Notes: generated by a model not told the origin, from the sequence alone. 8,766 bases of DNA from Planctomycetota bacterium (GCA_029213105.1 JARGNS010000046.1:1-8766); one strand, 5' to 3'. Positions 1 through 6,607 are shown, counted from the first letter of the stretch. Made by a program: numbers and translations.

Positions 1-2
1 AA

Positions 3-1337
3 CTCGCGTTCTTCCTCGAAACCGGCCACGCCTCGCTGGCGCGCGAGGCGCTCGGGGGGCGCCAGGTGTTGGCCGAGGCACACATCCCGGCAGACCTCCG
101 TCGTCGCGAGCGCGAGGCGCAAGCGCGCGTCGAGCGCGCGGCCCGCGCGCTGGCCAAGGCCCGTCGGCGGCGCGTGCATACGCGCGTCCAGGCGGCGCGC
201 ACCGAGCGCGACGCGGCCCGGCAGGCGCTGCGCGAGGTGATGGAGCGGATCGAGGGCGAGGTCCGGCAGGACAGCGAGCTGCTCTACGCCGACGTCGAGT
301 CCCTCGGGAGCATCCGCGCCACGCTCGGTCCGAAGCAGGCCTGCGTGCTCTACGGCCTCTTCGAGGCCAAGGCCCTTGCCCTGCGCATCACGGCGGCGGA
401 GGCGCGCCTCGTGGACCTGGGGCCCGTGGCGCCGATCCGCACGACGCTGCAGGCGGTGCGCGACGCCGCCCAGGGCAAGGGGGCTTCGAGCGCCGCCAGT
501 GCGCGGGCCCGCAGCATGCTCTGGGAGCCGCTGGGCCTGGGGGCGTTCGAGCAGGTGCTCGTCTCCCCCGATGGGGCGCTGTGCGCGACGCCGCCCGCGC
601 TGTTCGTGCCCGCGGGCGTCGACGTGCTCTACCTGCCGTCGGCGACGTGGCATGTGCGCCATCGGTCGCGCCCGCGGGCGCCGGCCACGCGCATCCTGGC
701 CCTCGGCGACCCGGCGTACGGCGGGCGCCTCCCGCGGCTGGAGGCCTCGCGCGCGGAGGTGCAGGCGGTCGGGGATGACGTCCTGCTCGGGGACCAGGCG
801 ACGGAGGCCGGCCTGCGCGCGACCCTGCGCACGCAGAAGCGCTGGCGTGCCGTCCATCTCGCCTGCCATGGCATTGTCGACGCCGAGCGACCGGGGCTCA
901 GCCACCTGGCCCTGACGCCGGGGCCCGGTGGCGACGGGGAGTTGCTCGCGCTCGATGTCCATCGCCTGCACGTGCCTGCCGATCTCGTCGTGCTCAGCGC
1001 TTGCGACAGCGGCCTGGGGCGCTACGTGCGGGGCACCGGCATGCTGGGGCTTGCGCGCGCGTTCCTCTCCGCCGGCGGCTCCCAGGTGCTCTGCTCGCTC
1101 TGGCAGGTCGACGACGAGGCCACCGCCACGCTCATGCGCTCCTTCTACGAGCACTGGCGGGGGGGCCAGGGGATGAATGCTGCCGCGGCGCTGCGCGCAG
1201 CCCAGGCCCATGTACGGACACGCGATCGTACGACCGTGGCGACCCTGCGGGGGCCGTCCGGCGCGCCGGCCGTCGGCGAGCGGCCGTGGTCGGACCCGTA
1301 CTACTGGGCAGGCTGGGTCGTGTGGGGGACGCCGTAG
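3..1337 (+). CDS. CHAT-domain protease-like protein, 5' end outside window
   Basis: This is the C-terminal portion (about 444 visible residues) of a CHAT (Caspase HetF Associated with TPRs) protein, a caspase-fold cysteine peptidase family of the cytoplasm. The frame is open back to the window edge and the first visible residues (LAFFLETGHASLAREALGGR) resemble the end of the TPR-like region that precedes CHAT domains. The internal GTG at 66 is therefore not taken as the start. Next comes an Arg/Ala/Glu-rich coiled-coil linker, roughly codons 90-260. The CHAT domain then shows the presumed catalytic pair: His in HLACHG (codon 867-869) and Cys in LSACDSG (codon 1002-1004). The following GTGMLGLARAFLSAGG and the terminal WSDPYYWAGWVVWG are typical of the family's end. 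Both catalytic residues are intact, so it is probably an active peptidase. Substrate and partners cannot be told, because no CRISPR, gasdermin or peptidase-substrate gene lies next to it here. It ends with TAG. Confidence 0.93.
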   Translation, partial: LAFFLETGHASLAREALGGRQVLAEAHIPADLRRREREAQARVERAARALAKARRRRVHTRVQAARTERDAARQALREVMERIEGEVRQDSELLYADVESLGSIRATLGPKQACVLYGLFEAKALALRITAAEARLVDLGPVAPIRTTLQAVRDAAQGKGASSAASARARSMLWEPLGLGAFEQVLVSPDGALCATPPALFVPAGVDVLYLPSATWHVRHRSRPRAPATRILALGDPAYGGRLPRLEASRAEVQAVGDDVLLGDQATEAGLRATLRTQKRWRAVHLACHGIVDAERPGLSHLALTPGPGGDGELLALDVHRLHVPADLVVLSACDSGLGRYVRGTGMLGLARAFLSAGGSQVLCSLWQVDDEATATLMRSFYEHWRGGQGMNAAAALRAAQAHVRTRDRTTVATLRGPSGAPAVGERPWSDPYYWAGWVVWGTP

Positions 1338-1341
1338 GCAC

Positions 1342-1362
1342 CGCCTGCCGGCAGGGCAGGCG
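1342..1362. terminator. Hairpin between convergent genes, candidate bidirectional terminator
   Basis: A perfect 8-bp inverted repeat, CGCCTGCC and GGCAGGCG with a 5-nt loop, fills almost the whole 25-bp gap between the CHAT stop (1337) and the opposing stop at 1363. The position fits a shared terminator. There is no clear T-run on either side, so it is not a textbook intrinsic terminator. Confidence 0.5.
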
Positions 1363-2256
1363 TTACTTCGCCTTCGAGGGCACCGTGCGCGTCGCGCGCA
1401 GCTTGTTCTCCAGCCGGTCCGCGTAGGCGTTGGCCCGATCCCAGACGGGGTCCACGCGCACGTCGCTCGTCCGGATCCGCTCGACCATCCAATGGGCATG
1501 CCGCAGCCGGCCGTGCTTCTCCAGGACCTGCGCGGCGTCGAGTTGCTTCTTCTGTGCCGTGATGGCGCCTGCGAGCTTCTTGGCGAACGCCGTATCCAGC
1601 TCGAGCGCGGCCCGCATGGCCTTCACGAGCTTGGCGCTGCTGCGCGGCGCCTCGAAGTGCGCACGCACGCTGAGATCCGGCGCCAAGACGGCGAAGGAGG
1701 GACCGCTCGCAGCGCCCAGGCTCGTCGCGAGCTTGATGTCGCTCGTCTCCATGTCGATGCGCAGCGGACGGAAGAACAGCGCCCAGCGGGCGACCTGCTC
1801 CTCGTCGAGAACGCGGTTGCAGACCTCGGTCGTGCGCTTCCCATGGGTTGCGTGCTTGTGGGGCCAGTGGAAGTAGAGCAGGACCGGCCGCCGGTCGGCG
1901 CGCGCCTTGGCCGCATCGAACCCCAGGCTGCGTCGCAGGTGGGTCGCTCGGCCGAGGGCCTCCTCCGCCTTGCCGCCGGTGACCACCTCCGGCTCCGTGA
2001 TGCTCACGTACGACCAGCGGTGATCCGTGCGTCGCGTCGCGGCCTTGGGCTCGCGACGCGCTCCGCCGATCCGCGGGGCGCTGCGATCGATCTTGCCCTC
2101 GGCGTCGAGGCCGACAACTTCGAGGACTTCAGGATGCTCGACGGGGCGACCGCCCCCAGCCGGAGGGCCTCAGTTCTCTCAGGCGAAGGCCAGGGCCGCG
2201 AGGCTCCCGGCCATGAGGAACCAGACGGCGGACATCAGCAAGACGTGGCGAAGCAT
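1363..2256 (-). CDS. Predicted secreted thioredoxin-like selenoprotein with Sec-x-x-Sec (UENU) motif
   Basis: I propose one 297-residue frame in which two TGA codons are read as selenocysteine. The ATG at 2256-2254 has AGGAG 7 nt upstream and begins a signal peptide (MLRHVLLMSAVWFLMAGSLA, then ALAFA). The frame then meets TGA (residue 26), Glu, Asn, TGA (residue 29), and stays open to TAA at 1363. Signal peptidase cleavage after A-F-A would put U26-E-N-U29 at the mature N-terminus. Residues 30-83 are protein-like with mostly GC-ending codons. A thioredoxin-like fold follows (about 120-210): PVLLYFHWP is strand one and the active-site approach, and GPSFAVLAPD looks like the cis-Pro strand. The C-terminus is helical and basic. 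The usual CxxC is absent from the Trx site, and Cys146 is the only cysteine. A hairpin with a GGUC loop lies just after the second TGA. The gene is downstream of and co-oriented with another TGA-containing redox gene. Alternatives are a short peptide gene plus a 214-aa gene from the GTG at 2007, or a pseudogene. I know no named family for it. Confidence 0.62.
2136..2160 (-). promoter_or_regulatory. Candidate bacterial SECIS hairpin for the UENU gene
   Basis: In the mRNA, GGGGC-GGUC-GCCCC forms a perfect 5-bp stem with a four-base loop (2156-2143). An outer GCU/AGC pairing (2160-2158 with 2138-2136) extends it below an internal loop. Loop bases 19-22 after the second TGA read GGUC. From memory, the E. 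coli fdhF SECIS carries GGUCU at nucleotides 19-23 after its UGA, and the loop G and U there are contacted by SelB. The same element could serve the first TGA, 9 nt further upstream. Confidence 0.6.
2170..2181 (-). other. Paired in-frame TGA codons proposed as Sec26 and Sec29
   Basis: Read on the minus strand, the 12 bases are TGA GAG AAC TGA. They come directly after the A-F-A end of the signal peptide and before G-P-P. Replacing both TGAs with cysteine would give CENCG, an ordinary CxxC redox motif, so the pair reads naturally as UxxU. The identification is inferred from frame continuity and the downstream hairpin. No aligned homologue was available. Confidence 0.6.
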
Positions 2257-2263
2257 GCGCATT

Positions 2264-2268
2264 CTCCT
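2264..2268 (-). promoter_or_regulatory. Shine-Dalgarno AGGAG that sets the start at 2256
   Basis: AGGAG lies 7 nt before the ATG at 2256 but only 1 nt before the ATG at 2262, so 2256 is the better start. The in-frame GTG at 2007, the alternative start of the downstream part, has no comparable site. This argues that translation begins at the signal peptide. Confidence 0.75.
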
Positions 2269-2351
2269 GTTCGCTTGGAGGTACGCGCCGCGCGCGGAAG
2301 GCGGACGCCAGGAATCGGGCGTTGTATCGCCTTCGGTACGCCTTCTCGATC

Positions 2352-2366
2352 CGTGCGTGTCGCACG
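2352..2366 (-). terminator. Small hairpin after the peroxiredoxin-like gene
   Basis: CGTGCG and CGCACG form a perfect 6-bp stem with a triloop, 12 nt after the TAG of the upstream selenoprotein gene. No T-run follows. It may attenuate or process the transcript between the two genes. The rest of the 121-bp spacer (2257-2377) holds only the Shine-Dalgarno site, and I saw no convincing promoter in it. Confidence 0.3.
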
Positions 2367-2377
2367 CGATGCGCACG

Positions 2378-3139
2378 CTACGGCGCGAGGGCCTTCAAGG
2401 CCGCCAGGATGTCCGCCGGCTCGGCGCGCTGCGTGTAGTCGAGGTCCACGTGGGCCCAGCGGATCGTCCCTTCGCGGTCGAGGATGTACGTCGCGGGCAC
2501 GGGCAGCTCGAACGAGTCCTCGCCGTTGGTCGCGGGCAGGTCGATCCCGAACTGCTCGTAGACGGGGCGCATGTAGCTGGGCAGCGTGAACACGAGCCCG
2601 TAGCGACGCGCCGTGGCGTTGCCTGGATCACTGAGGACGGGGAACGGCAGTTCCACGGCCGTGGCCATCTCGCGCGAGCCGGCGGGGGTCATGGGCGAGA
2701 TGCCGACCAGGGTGGCTCCGAGCTTCTTGATGTCCGGCAGGACCTGCCGGTACGCCGCGAGGGCGATGTTGCAATAGGGTCACCACTTGCCGCGGTAGAA
2801 GGTCACGACCACGGGGCCCGCCGCGCGGAGATCCGCCAGGGCGATCGTCTTGCCCGTGCCGTCCTGCAGCTGGAAGTCCGGCGCAGTGGCTCCCTCGTGC
2901 AGGGCCTGGGCGAGGAGGTTGCTCGCGGCGAGCTCGCCGCCGGCACGCGCCATGAGTTCCTTCACCTCCGCGGGCATGCGTGCGGCCCCCGCGGCCTTCT
3001 TCGCCGTGAGCGCCTGGGCGAGCGGACCCGGTGCCGGTGCGGCGGCCTCGGGCGTGTCGGTGTCGCCGCCACACGCGCCCAGGCCCAGGCCGAGGGGGAG
3101 CAGGCTGCCCAGCAGCAGGAGGGGGAGGATGCGTGTCAT
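2378..3139 (-). CDS. Peroxiredoxin-like (AhpC/TSA family) lipoprotein, predicted selenoprotein
   Basis: This is a 253-residue thioredoxin-fold peroxidase-type protein whose frame is broken only by TGA at residue 120. Residues 1-22 are a lipoprotein signal peptide with lipobox L-G-A-C (Cys23), so it should be anchored in the envelope. An Ala/Pro-rich linker and a helix follow, then the AhpC/TSA domain (about 83-245). GATAPDF opens the domain. VVTFYRGKW-U-PYCN is the family signature, with Sec in place of the first Cys and Cys123 as the second. PVPATYILDREGTIRWAHVD is typical of the C-terminal half. Both sides of the TGA match the family, so a real stop is very unlikely. Proteins of this type reduce peroxides or act as thiol oxidoreductases, and Sec-containing members are known. 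The start ATG has GGAG 7 nt upstream. It is the first gene of a probable two-gene unit with the UENU protein 121 bp downstream. Without recoding, the protein would stop before its catalytic Cys123. Confidence 0.9.
2734..2750 (-). promoter_or_regulatory. Candidate bacterial SECIS hairpin for the peroxiredoxin-like gene
   Basis: The mRNA segment CCGGCAGGUCCUGCCGG is a perfect inverted repeat. Read as CCGGCA-GGUCC-UGCCGG it has a 6-bp stem and a loop starting GGUC, at nucleotides 36-40 after the TGA. The core GCAGGUC followed by UGC matches the top of the E. coli fdhF element as I remember it (GCAGGUCUGC). The distance is long but near the upper end of what I recall for bacterial elements. The hairpin lies inside the coding sequence, as bacterial SECIS elements do. 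Confidence 0.7.
2780..2782 (-). other. In-frame TGA, selenocysteine 120
   Basis: The codon falls between FYRGKW and PYCN, the exact position of the peroxidatic-type cysteine in this family's W-C-P-Y-C motif. The reading frame and family similarity continue without a shift on both sides. Reading TGA as Trp is unlikely, because it would give W-W-P-Y-C and no other gene here contains an in-frame TGA. Confidence 0.88.
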
Positions 3140-3146
3140 GGGGGGG

Positions 3147-3150
3147 CTCC
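3147..3150 (-). promoter_or_regulatory. Shine-Dalgarno GGAG for the peroxiredoxin-like gene
   Basis: GGAG lies 7 nt before the ATG at 3139. It fixes the start at the lipoprotein signal peptide rather than at any upstream codon of the longer open frame. I found no convincing promoter boxes for this strand in the 99-bp divergent spacer 3140-3238. Confidence 0.6.
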
Positions 3151-3226
3151 GGGGCAAGCGTCGTGCGCGCTGACGATGGTGCCCCGACGGGCGGGGACGG
3201 GGCAGGGTTTCGGGTCGCGGCGCTTC

Positions 3227-3232
3227 TAGAAT
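3227..3232 (+). promoter_or_regulatory. TAGAAT -10-like box, candidate leaderless promoter
   Basis: TAGAAT ends exactly 6 nt before the ATG at 3239. Transcription would then begin at or next to the A of the start codon. No Shine-Dalgarno sequence precedes this ATG, which fits leaderless expression. No good -35 hexamer was found. Confidence 0.4.
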
Positions 3233-3238
3233 CGAGCC

Positions 3239-3916
3239 ATGTCCCTCCGCACGGCCCTCCGCGCTCTCTTGATGGCCACGCTCTATCCCGGGCTGCTCTT
3301 CGGCTCGGCCGGCACGCTGCGCTGGGTCGAGGGCTGGGTATTCCTGGTCCTGCAGGCGGCCCTCAGCGGCTACCTGATGCACTGGCTCGGGCGTCACGAC
3401 CCCGCGCTGCGCGCGGAACGGCTGCGGGGCGGCTTCCATCCCGACCAGCCACGCTGGGATCGTGTGCTCGTGTCCTGCTTCGCGCTGGCCTGGCTCCTGT
3501 GGCTCTGCGTTCCGGGGCTCGACGCCGTGCGCTACGGCCCCTCCGGCGTGCCGCTGGGTGCCCAGCTCGCCGGCGGCGCCCTGCACCTGCTCGGGTGGTG
3601 GGGCCTCTTCGCCGTGCACCGGGCGAACACCTTCCTGGCGCCCGTCGTGCGCATCCAGCGCGAGCGCGGGCAGCGGGTGATCGACACGGGGCCCTACGCG
3701 GTCGTGCGCCATCCGATGTACGCCGCCTTCTTCGCCTGGATCCCCGGCGCAGGGCTGCTGCTCGGTTCCTGGTGGGCGGTCGCGCTGGCCCCGGTCGTCA
3801 TCCTGCCGCTCGTCGTGCGCACATGGTTCGAGGACGAGTGCCTGGCCCGCGAGCTGCCCGGCTACGCGGCGTACCGCACGCGCGTGCGCTACAGGCTGCT
3901 GCCCGGCGTCTGGTAG
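3239..3916 (+). CDS. Isoprenylcysteine carboxyl methyltransferase / phospholipid methyltransferase family membrane protein
   Basis: This is a 225-residue integral membrane protein of the ICMT/PEMT-like superfamily, which transfers a methyl group from S-adenosylmethionine to a small or lipid-linked acceptor at the membrane. Hydrophobic helices lie at about residues 8-24, 31-50, 75-93, 108-126 and 163-190. The cofactor-binding C-terminal signature is complete: ERGQRVIDTGPYAVVRHPMY (R157-H-P-M-Y161), then R194 and E198/E200 in RTWFEDECL, then LPGYAAYRTRVRYRLLPGVW. Bacterial members often have no known substrate, and none can be assigned here because the neighbours do not form a lipid or prenyl pathway. 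The ATG has no Shine-Dalgarno and sits 6 nt after TAGAAT. The 3' end overlaps the convergent ATPase gene by 28 bp. Length is normal for a bacterial member. Confidence 0.9.
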   Translation: MSLRTALRALLMATLYPGLLFGSAGTLRWVEGWVFLVLQAALSGYLMHWLGRHDPALRAERLRGGFHPDQPRWDRVLVSCFALAWLLWLCVPGLDAVRYGPSGVPLGAQLAGGALHLLGWWGLFAVHRANTFLAPVVRIQRERGQRVIDTGPYAVVRHPMYAAFFAWIPGAGLLLGSWWAVALAPVVILPLVVRTWFEDECLARELPGYAAYRTRVRYRLLPGVW

Positions 3917-6573
3917 CGGGCGCGGCGGCGCTTGATCCACTCGCCGAGGAGGAACACCGGCAGGGCGAGGGCGAGGATCGCCAACCAGTCCTGTGCGGAG
4001 AGCGGCACCGTGTGCAGCAGCGACTGCAGCGGAGGGGCGTAGACGGCCAACAGCTGCATGCCGAGCGAGAGGCCGACGGCCAGCAGGAGGAAGGGGTTGC
4101 TGAAGAAGCCCACCACGCGCATGGGCTGGGTCAGCGAGCGGAAGTTGAACACGTTGCACTTCTCGACGACCACGAGGCCCGTGAAGGCCAGCGTGCGCGC
4201 GTGGTCGGCCTCGGCCCCTGCGACGACGTAGAACAGCACCAGCGTCGCGGCACCGACGTACGTGCCCACGGCGAGGATCGCGGCCCAGCCCCGCCGATCG
4301 ACCAGGGCCTCGTGGGGCGGGCGTGGCGGGCGCTGCATGATGCGCCGGTGGGCGGGCTCCAGCCCCAGCGCCACGGCCGAGAGCCCGTCGGTGACGAGGT
4401 TCGTCCAGAGGATCTGGACCGGCAGGAGGATGAGTGGCCCGCCGAGCAGGATGCTGGCGAGGATCGCGATCACCTCACCCGTGTTCGACGAGAGCAGGTA
4501 GCGCACGAACTTGCGGATGTTGTCGTACTGCCGGCGGCCCTCCTCGACCCCGCCGATGATCGTGGCGAAGTTGTCGTCGGTAAGCACCCTGTCCGCGGCG
4601 CCCGTGGAGGCGTCGGTGCCGCGGATGCCCATGGCGATGCCCACGTCCGCCTTCTTCAGGGCCGGCGCGTCGTTCACGCCATCACCGGTCATGCCAACGA
4701 TCTCGCCGCGTTCCTGCAGCAGGGTCACGATGCGCAGCTTGTGGCGCGGCGTCGTGCGGGCGAAGACCACGGGATGGGCGAGCACGTCCCGCAGCGCGGC
4801 GTCGTCCATGGTCTCCAGGTCGGGGCCCGTGACCACACGCTCCGTCTCGAGGCCGACCTGGCGGCACACCGCCTGGGCCGTCTCGGGGGCGTCGCCCGTG
4901 ATGACGACCACGTCGATGCCGGCCGCACGGGCGGCGTCGACCGCCGCGGGCACCTCGCGCCGCGGCGGGTCGATCAGGCCCGCCAGTCCCAGGAGGGTGA
5001 GATCACACTCGATGTGCTCCTCGTCCAGGACTTCGTCGCCGAGCTCGCGGCGCGCGATGGCGAGCACGCGCAGGCCGCTCCCGGCAAGCTCGCGGTAGGC
5101 CGCTTCGACTTGTCCGCGCGTGGCGTCGTCCAGGTCGTGTGTGCCCGTCGCCGTCCGTACGCGCGTGCAGCGTGCGAGCACGACCTCCGGGGCGCCCTTG
5201 ACGTGCGCGATGCGACGGCCGTCGTGATGCTCGACGAGGGTCATGCGTTTGCGCATGGAGTCGAAGGGCAGCTCGCCCTCGGCATGGTGCGCAGGGCAGT
5301 CGAGCCAGGCCTTCATGGCCGCCACGACCAGGGCACCCTCGGTGGGCTCCCCGCGCAGGTGCCAGCCCGTCTCGTCGTGCTCGATGCGGGCGTGGTTGCA
5401 AAGCAGGGCCGACTCCAGCAGGTCGCCCAGGGCGGGCTGCCGCGAGAGGTCGACGCGGGCGCCCTCGTGCTCGAGATGCCCGGAGGGATCGTAGCCCGTG
5501 CCCGTCGCTTCGAAGTGCGCCTCGAGGGTCCAGATGCGCTGGACCGTCATCTCGCCGCGGGTCAGCGTGCCGGTCTTGTCCGTGCAGATGACCGTGGTCG
5601 CGCCGAGGGTCTCGGCCGCGGCCAGGCGCCGTAGCAACACGCGTCGCCGAACCATGGTGCGCACGCCCAGCGCGAGCGTCACCGTGACGACGGCGGGGAG
5701 GCCCTCGGGGACCACCGCGACGGCCAGCGACACGCCGGTGAAGAACATCTCGATCAGGTCGCGCCCCATGGCGATGCCCGCCACGGCGACCAGCACGGAG
5801 ACCACGATGGCGTAGAGGCCGATGCGCCTGCCCAGCCGTGCGAGCTTGCGTTGGAGCGGGGTCGTCTCGGGGCCCAGGGCCTGGGCCATCTCGGCGACCG
5901 AGCCGAAGGCCGTGTGCATTCCCGTGCCCACGACGAGGCCCTGACCCCGTCCGCGCACGACGGTCGTGCCCATCCACGCCATGGGGGTGCGCGCATGCAT
6001 CTCGGTCGTCTCGGCGACCGGGGGAGAGGCCTTGTCGACGGCCTCCGACTCGCCGGTGAGCGGCGACTCGTCGACACCGAAGTCGCTGCCGTCGAGCAGC
6101 CGCAGATCGGCCGGGATGCGGTCGCCCAGCTCGAGGCGCACCACGTCCCCCGGCACGAGCGTGGCGGCCTCGACCTCGCGCGGCAGGCCGTCGCGGATCA
6201 CGCGGCAGCGCGGCGCCAGCATCTGGCGCAGGGCGTCGAGGGCGCGCTCCGCCTTCCACTCCTGGGAGAAACCGAGCAGCGCGTTGAGGACGACAATCGC
6301 CAGGATCGTGTACGCGTCGCCCGCATGGCCGACGAGGAACGAGATGCCGGCGGCGACGGCCAGCAGGAACACGAGGGGGTCCACGAACTGGCGCCAGAGG
6401 ACGTCCCAGGGGGTCGTGCGGTGGGTGGCCGTGAGTGCATTGGGCCCATGGACGGCAAGCCGGCGCTCGACCTCCAGGGAGGCCAGGCCGCGCTTGGGGT
6501 CCGAGCCGAGCTCCACCAGGGCCGTGTCGGCCTCGACGGCGTGCCAGGCGGTGGGGGGCAGGGCCGGGTCCAT
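3889..6573 (-). CDS. SERCA-like P-type (P2A) Ca2+-transporting ATPase
   Basis: This is an 894-residue inner-membrane pump that couples ATP hydrolysis to cation export, most likely Ca2+. All P-type landmarks are present in order: the N-terminal cation-ATPase domain; actuator motif TGES (173-176); M4 motif PEGLP (289-293); phosphorylation site DKTGTLT (Asp332); nucleotide-binding KGAPE (459-463); TGD (559-561); and hinge GDGVNDAP (630-637). Side chains matching both SERCA Ca2+ sites are visible: E290 in PEGLP, N697 and E700 in SSNTGE, N725/T728/D729 in NLVTDG, and E804 in VVVEKCN. This supports a two-site P2A pump over an Na+, H+ or Mg2+ type. The start at 6573 is chosen because the domain begins there (WHAVEADTALVELGSD), while the open frame upstream runs antisense through the chemoreceptor gene. 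It has no Shine-Dalgarno, but TACGCT lies 6 nt before the ATG. It ends in TAG and overlaps the methyltransferase gene by 28 bp. Confidence 0.95.
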   Translation of the reverse strand: MDPALPPTAWHAVEADTALVELGSDPKRGLASLEVERRLAVHGPNALTATHRTTPWDVLWRQFVDPLVFLLAVAAGISFLVGHAGDAYTILAIVVLNALLGFSQEWKAERALDALRQMLAPRCRVIRDGLPREVEAATLVPGDVVRLELGDRIPADLRLLDGSDFGVDESPLTGESEAVDKASPPVAETTEMHARTPMAWMGTTVVRGRGQGLVVGTGMHTAFGSVAEMAQALGPETTPLQRKLARLGRRIGLYAIVVSVLVAVAGIAMGRDLIEMFFTGVSLAVAVVPEGLPAVVTVTLALGVRTMVRRRVLLRRLAAAETLGATTVICTDKTGTLTRGEMTVQRIWTLEAHFEATGTGYDPSGHLEHEGARVDLSRQPALGDLLESALLCNHARIEHDETGWHLRGEPTEGALVVAAMKAWLDCPAHHAEGELPFDSMRKRMTLVEHHDGRRIAHVKGAPEVVLARCTRVRTATGTHDLDDATRGQVEAAYRELAGSGLRVLAIARRELGDEVLDEEHIECDLTLLGLAGLIDPPRREVPAAVDAARAAGIDVVVITGDAPETAQAVCRQVGLETERVVTGPDLETMDDAALRDVLAHPVVFARTTPRHKLRIVTLLQERGEIVGMTGDGVNDAPALKKADVGIAMGIRGTDASTGAADRVLTDDNFATIIGGVEEGRRQYDNIRKFVRYLLSSNTGEVIAILASILLGGPLILLPVQILWTNLVTDGLSAVALGLEPAHRRIMQRPPRPPHEALVDRRGWAAILAVGTYVGAATLVLFYVVAGAEADHARTLAFTGLVVVEKCNVFNFRSLTQPMRVVGFFSNPFLLLAVGLSLGMQLLAVYAPPLQSLLHTVPLSAQDWLAILALALPVFLLGEWIKRRRARYQTPGSSL

Positions 6574-6579
6574 GGATGC

Positions 6580-6585
6580 AGCGTA
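6580..6585 (-). promoter_or_regulatory. TACGCT -10-like box before the ATPase, candidate leaderless promoter
   Basis: TACGCT (TANNNT) ends 6 nt before the ATG at 6573, the same spacing as TAGAAT before the methyltransferase gene. No Shine-Dalgarno is present. The box is degenerate and one such match could be chance, so weight comes from the recurrence. Confidence 0.33.
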
Positions 6586-6601
6586 CCGGGCGTTCCCCGC
6601 A

Positions 6602-6607
6602 TATGCT
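6602..6607 (+). promoter_or_regulatory. TATGCT -10-like box before the chemoreceptor, candidate leaderless promoter
   Basis: TATGCT ends 8 nt before the ATG at 6616, and no Shine-Dalgarno precedes that ATG. It lies in the 42-bp divergent spacer (6574-6615) shared with the ATPase, so both promoters would have to overlap or extend into coding sequence. An 8-bp palindrome GCATATGC (6599-6606) covers the box. Confidence 0.33.

Noticed and set aside
1363..2007. A separate 214-aa gene starting at GTG 2007
   Set aside because: No Shine-Dalgarno precedes the GTG, and open protein-like sequence continues upstream in the same frame to the second TGA. It remains the main alternative to the selenoprotein model.
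2179..2256. A stand-alone 25-aa hydrophobic peptide gene ending at the first TGA
   Set aside because: It has the form of a complete signal peptide ending A-F-A and is in frame with the downstream domain. The SECIS-like hairpin gives a better explanation of the TGA.
1177..2589. Long plus-strand open frame opposite the UENU gene
   Set aside because: It is low-complexity antisense sequence with no family signature. It overlaps the CHAT end and the selenoprotein genes.
2378..2692. A 104-aa gene starting at the ATG at 2692
   Set aside because: It is the C-terminal half of the peroxiredoxin-like protein. The family sequence runs continuously from before the TGA, so this ATG is internal.
2378..3139. 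Peroxiredoxin-like gene as a nonsense pseudogene, or TGA read as Trp
   Set aside because: The single TGA falls exactly on a redox cysteine, with no other damage. No other gene uses in-frame TGA, and Trp is encoded by TGG.
3031..5634. Long plus-strand open frame opposite the peroxiredoxin-like and ATPase genes
   Set aside because: Its composition is Arg/Ala/Gly-rich with no domain. It arises from GC-rich codon use on the other strand and covers three well-supported genes.
6599..6606. Palindrome GCATATGC as an operator
   Set aside because: It is only 8 bp, not extended by flanking symmetry, and overlaps a simpler -10-like box.
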